DNA of 64,000 bases, from contig NZ_JUIV01000013.1 in the NCBI RefSeq assembly GCF_004151235.1, positions 80,399-144,398 on the forward strand. The letters are read 5' to 3'. A program made the position numbers and the translations under genes. Under the pieces are notes generated by a model. The model was not told the DNA's origin. It saw only the letters and a list, made by a program, of their open reading frames with translations, and searched no databases. The stretch comes from Flavobacterium anhuiense. GTDB lineage: Bacteria; Bacteroidota; Bacteroidia; Flavobacteriales; Flavobacteriaceae. Of this stretch, positions 61,055 through 64,000 are shown in pieces; within the stretch, counting starts at the first letter, position 1, and each line of letters starts with the position of its first letter.

Positions 61055-61609
61055 TTATTTCTTTTTCTTAGGAGCAATGAACATGATCATTCTCTTTCCT
61101 TCCAGAACAGGCATTGCCTCAACTTTACCATGTTCCTCTAAGTCCTGTGCAAGACGTAATAATAGAATCTGACCTTGATCTTTGTAAATGATAGAACGTC
61201 CTTTAAAGAAAACGAAAGCTTTTAATTTAGCTCCTTCTTTCAAGAATTTTTCAGCGTTCTTTCTTTTAAACTCATAATCGTGCTCGTCAGTTTGAGGACC
61301 AAATCGAATTTCTTTTACAACAACTTGAGAAGATTTAGCTTTTAAAGCCTTATCTCTTTTCTTTTGTTCGTAAACAAATTTCTTGTAGTCCATGATTTTA
61401 CAAACCGGTGGTTCAGCGTTTGGCGAAATTTCAACTAAATCCAACTCAAGTTGGTCAGCTAAACGTAGCGCATCAGCTATTTTAAAAACCCCAGGTTCAA
61501 TGTTTTCCCCTACAAGACGTACTTCTGGAACACGAATAAGGTTGTTTATTCTGTGTGCATCTTTTTTTTCTACGCGAGGTTGAAAACCTCTGTTACTTTT
61601 TATTGCTAT
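61055..61609 (-). CDS. infC: Translation initiation factor IF-3, probable ATA start
   Basis: The in-frame sequence opens ATA-GCA-ATA-AAA-AGT at 61609, matching the 'MAIxSNRG' start of flavobacterial IF-3, and the frame is closed by TAG two codons upstream. No ATG, GTG or TTG precedes the N-terminal domain; the first is a TTG at 61444, which would delete it. From 61609 the protein has 184 residues: N-domain with 'RINNLIRVPEVRLVGENIEP', linker, and C-domain with 'KEIRFGPQTDEHDYEFKRKNAEKFL' (quoted in part). E. coli infC also uses a rare start (AUU) for self-control. It is 17 bases after thrS. Confidence 0.85.
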   Translation of the reverse strand: MAIKSNRGFQPRVEKKDAHRINNLIRVPEVRLVGENIEPGVFKIADALRLADQLELDLVEISPNAEPPVCKIMDYKKFVYEQKKRDKALKAKSSQVVVKEIRFGPQTDEHDYEFKRKNAEKFLKEGAKLKAFVFFKGRSIIYKDQGQILLLRLAQDLEEHGKVEAMPVLEGKRMIMFIAPKKKK

Positions 61610-61626
61610 GACTTTCTAAATTTAAG

Positions 61627-63573
61627 TTAAACTGTAAATACTTTTAATGTCTTTTTTATTTCTTCGTCTACAATCGCAGCAAATTCTTCGATTGAAACTG
61701 TGATATTACCTTTTCCTTCTTGTCCGTGACGACGAATAGAAATAGTACCATTTTTCTCTTCTTCCTCACCAACGATAAGCATAAATGGGATTTTCTGCAT
61801 TTCTGCATCTCTAATTTTCTTACCGATAGTTTCATTTCGGTTGTCAATTAGGGCGCGAATTTCGTGATTTTCTAGCAAATCTAAAACTTTTTTAGCATAA
61901 TTTTCGTATTTCTCGCTCAAAGACAAGATAATAGCTTGCTCAGGCATCAGCCAAAGTGGGAAATTTCCTGCTGTATGCTCTAGTAAAATTGCTATAAAAC
62001 GTTCCATAGATCCAAAAGGAGCTCTGTGAATCATAACAGGGCGATGTAATTCATTATCAGCACCTTTGTAAGTCAATTCAAAACGCTCAGGTAAATTATA
62101 ATCTACCTGAATAGTTCCTAACTGCCATTGTCTTCCCAAAGCATCTTTTACCATGAAATCTAGTTTCGGACCATAAAACGCTGCTTCACCATATTCTACA
62201 ACAGTATTTAGACCTTTGTCTTTTGCTGCATTGATAATTGCATTTTCAGCTTTTTCCCAGTTTTCATCAGTTCCAATATATTTGTCTCTGTTTTCTTGAT
62301 CTCTTAACGAAATTTGAGCTGTAAAGTTTTCAAAGCCTAACGAACCAAATACATATAATACAAGGTCAATTACTTTTTTGAACTCTTCATCCAATTGCTC
62401 TGGAGTACAGAAAATGTGCGCATCATCTTGAGTAAAGCCTCTAACGCGAGTTAAACCATGTAATTCTCCAGATTGCTCATATCTATAAACAGTACCAAAT
62501 TCAGCATAACGCTTAGGCAAATCTTTATATGACCAAGGTCTTACATTGTAAATCTCACAGTGGTGAGGGCAGTTCATTGGTTTTAATAAAAATTCTTCAC
62601 CTTCTGCTGGAGTGTGAATTGGTTGGAAACTATCAGCTCCATATTTAGCATAGTGGCCAGAAGTAACATAAAGTTCTTTCTGTCCAATATGAGGACTGAC
62701 AACTTGTTCGTATCCAGCTTTTTTCTGAGCTCTTTTCAAAAATTGCTCCAATCGATCTCTTAAAGCAGCACCTTTTGGTAACCATAAAGGTAAACCTTGA
62801 CCCACTTTTTGAGAAAAAGCAAATAATTCAAGCTCTTTTCCAAGTTTACGGTGATCACGACGTTTAGCTTCTTCAAGAAGTTCAAGGTATTCAGTCAAAT
62901 CTTTTTGTTTAGGAAAAGAAGTTCCATAAACACGAGTTAACTGTTTGTTTTTCTCATCACCTCTCCAATAAGCACCGGCAACACTCATGATTTTTACAGC
63001 TTTGATAATTCCAGTGTTCGGAATATGTCCACCACGGCATAAATCAGTAAAAGTAGAATGGTCGCAGAAAGTAATAGTTCCGTCTTCAAGATTTGAAATC
63101 AATTCAGTTTTGTAAACGTTATCTTTATACATTTCTAAAGCTTCTGCTTTAGTTACTGGACGCATTTTAAAATCAAACTTTCCTCTTGCGATTTCAAGAA
63201 TTCGGTCTTCGATTTTTTTAAAATCAGCTTCAGAAATTTTCTGGTCTTCAAAATCAACATCATAATAGAAGCCATTAGCAATCGCAGGCCCAAGAGTCAA
63301 TTTAATTCCAGGGTACAATTCCTCAAGAGCTTGAGCCATTACGTGCGAAGTCGAGTGCCAGAAAGCTTTTTTACCTTCGGCATCATTCCAAGTATATAAA
63401 ATAAGATTACCGTCGGTCGTTAATGGAGTCTCGGTTTCAATAGTTGTACCATTAAAAGATGCAGAAATAACATTTCTTGCAAAACCTTCGCTAATGTTTT
63501 TAGCGACCTCCATTGGAGTTACGCCCGAAGCGAACTCTCTAATTGACCCATCGGGTAAAGTAATCTTGATCAT
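61627..63573 (-). CDS. thrS: Threonine-tRNA ligase
   Basis: The 648-residue class II synthetase has a TGS domain (about 1-60), an editing domain with the 'HSTSHVMAQAL' and 'CRGGHIPNTG' metal motifs (about 72-205), a catalytic core with motif 2 'YRYEQSGELHGLTRVRGFTQDDAH' and motif 3 'GSMERFIAILLEHTAG' (quoted in part), and the anticodon-binding domain (from about 545). It charges tRNA-Thr. It is the first gene of the thrS-infC-rpmI-rplT operon and has its own promoter just upstream. Confidence 0.96.
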   Translation of the reverse strand: MIKITLPDGSIREFASGVTPMEVAKNISEGFARNVISASFNGTTIETETPLTTDGNLILYTWNDAEGKKAFWHSTSHVMAQALEELYPGIKLTLGPAIANGFYYDVDFEDQKISEADFKKIEDRILEIARGKFDFKMRPVTKAEALEMYKDNVYKTELISNLEDGTITFCDHSTFTDLCRGGHIPNTGIIKAVKIMSVAGAYWRGDEKNKQLTRVYGTSFPKQKDLTEYLELLEEAKRRDHRKLGKELELFAFSQKVGQGLPLWLPKGAALRDRLEQFLKRAQKKAGYEQVVSPHIGQKELYVTSGHYAKYGADSFQPIHTPAEGEEFLLKPMNCPHHCEIYNVRPWSYKDLPKRYAEFGTVYRYEQSGELHGLTRVRGFTQDDAHIFCTPEQLDEEFKKVIDLVLYVFGSLGFENFTAQISLRDQENRDKYIGTDENWEKAENAIINAAKDKGLNTVVEYGEAAFYGPKLDFMVKDALGRQWQLGTIQVDYNLPERFELTYKGADNELHRPVMIHRAPFGSMERFIAILLEHTAGNFPLWLMPEQAIILSLSEKYENYAKKVLDLLENHEIRALIDNRNETIGKKIRDAEMQKIPFMLIVGEEEEKNGTISIRRHGQEGKGNITVSIEEFAAIVDEEIKKTLKVFTV

Positions 63574-63593
63574 TGTTTATAATTTTGTGAATG

Positions 63594-63624
63594 CAAATAT
63601 ACATGATTACAAAAATACATACAA
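63594..63624 (-). promoter_or_regulatory. Promoter of the thrS operon
   Basis: -7 box TATATTTG (63594-63601), 20-base spacer, -33 TTG (63622-63624) on the minus strand, giving a leader of about 15 bases before the thrS ATG. Confidence 0.7.
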
Positions 63625-63693
63625 TATATATGTATAAGTTTACTCTATTATATAAGTATAGTTTTGTTGTACTATAAGAATAGCTCTTGTTTC

Positions 63694-63724
63694 AACCCGA
63701 CAGGTTTTCAAAACCTGTCGGGTT
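63694..63724. repeat. 31-base near-perfect palindrome
   Basis: 15-bp perfect arms AACCCGACAGGTTTT / AAAACCTGTCGGGTT around one base, then a T-rich end. It shares its core with the inverted repeat at 15156-15245. It could be a bidirectional terminator for whatever lies right of the window. Confidence 0.75.
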
Positions 63725-63833
63725 TATTTTTATGCATATATAAGGAGAAAGCTTCATTTGCCATTCAGACCGCAACTGAAGTTCTTTAAAGTTTTGGGAT
63801 TTGGAATTTAAAAGATTGGGATTTTGTTTTTTT

Positions 63834-63913
63834 AGGAGCTTTTTCCCGCTATGCGCTTCAATCTTTTGAGGCCGAACCCCGGCCCCAAAAGGATTTCCGC
63901 TGCTATCGGGGCT
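63834..63913. repeat. GC-rich intergenic repeat, family B, copy 2
   Basis: AGGAGCTTTTTCCCGCT to TTTCCGCTGCTATCGGGGCT, with an inner GAGGCCG.ACCCCGGCC palindrome and a CTTTTG/CAAAAG stem. The end block resembles the minus strand of 31284-31389. An open frame starts within it at 63851 and runs to the window edge. Confidence 0.6.
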
Positions 63914-64000
63914 AAGAATGCGGTTTCAGAAGAGGCAATTCGGGAAATGGAAGATTCCGTAAGCATGAAAAAACTTTTGAAAAAGGCGCCAAATGCTGAA
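63851..64000 (+). CDS. Possible partial reading frame running off the window
   Basis: From an ATG at 63851 the frame stays open for 50 codons to the window end, passing through the GC-rich repeat into 'AKNAVSEEAIREMEDSVSM' and a Lys-rich run. The second half has protein-like composition, so either a gene starts here with a repeat-derived N-terminus, or a real start lies within it (for example the ATG in 'REMED'). I do not recognise the product. Confidence 0.25.
   Translation, partial: MRFNLLRPNPGPKRISAAIGAKNAVSEEAIREMEDSVSMKKLLKKAPNAE

Overview
This window is chromosomal DNA from a Flavobacterium-like member of the Bacteroidota. The evidence is the AT-rich base composition, promoters of the TTG / TAnnTTTG type, few Shine-Dalgarno sequences, many SusC/D-era style lipoproteins and DUF families known from flavobacteria, a two-subunit transketolase, and several families of intergenic hairpin repeats. 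I see no phage, insertion sequence, CRISPR array or rRNA. Most genes are housekeeping genes in short operons; the assignment to genus is from recognition, not from a search.

Layout. 0.2-2.8 kb: a YiaA/B membrane protein and an ECF sigma / anti-sigma / DUF4252 module. 2.9-4.4 kb: a lipoprotein S41 protease. 4.5-15.1 kb: a vitamin B12 locus. On the minus strand it runs from a Cys-rich DUF5522 protein through cobU, a bluB-cobT fusion, cobS and cobC to a cobalamin riboswitch that precedes btuB and a BtuG-like surface lipoprotein. On the plus strand, divergent from it, are btuF, btuC and btuD. 15.3-25 kb: RNA modification enzymes, an SDR, MepB, a second ECF sigma with a trans-envelope anti-sigma/beta-barrel protein, rmuC, a thioesterase and a VOC protein. 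25-35.4 kb: YceI, a TIGR01777 epimerase, TetR plus ABC1 kinase, photolyase, SRPBCC, and carotenoid genes crtZ, crtB and crtI headed by a MerR-type regulator with the hallmarks of a B12-dependent photoreceptor. 35.5-49.2 kb: tRNAs (three Lys, one Leu), aroK, a PRTase, an S4 protein, an FKBP-type lipoprotein, split transketolase, tgt, lptF/G, a DMT transporter, accA and dnaB. 49.3-60 kb: two signalling modules, one a normal kinase/regulator pair and one with two TPR kinases of which one looks like a pseudokinase, plus a nuclease, AhpD and a Crp/Fnr regulator. 60.3-63.6 kb: the thrS-infC-rpmI-rplT operon, in which infC appears to start at ATA.

The observation I rate highest links two of these regions. 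A 32-bp palindrome, TTGTTTAA, 16 bases, TTAAACAA, occurs exactly in front of crtI and exactly between the divergent TIGR01777 and TetR-ABC1 genes. It occurs with one mismatch and the same spacing between the Cys-rich/cob genes and btuF. A CarH/LitR-like regulator that uses adenosylcobalamin as its light sensor, placed at the head of the crt operon, is an attractive owner for this operator; the TetR protein is the main alternative. If correct, carotenoid synthesis, photoprotection and B12 acquisition form one light/B12 regulon.
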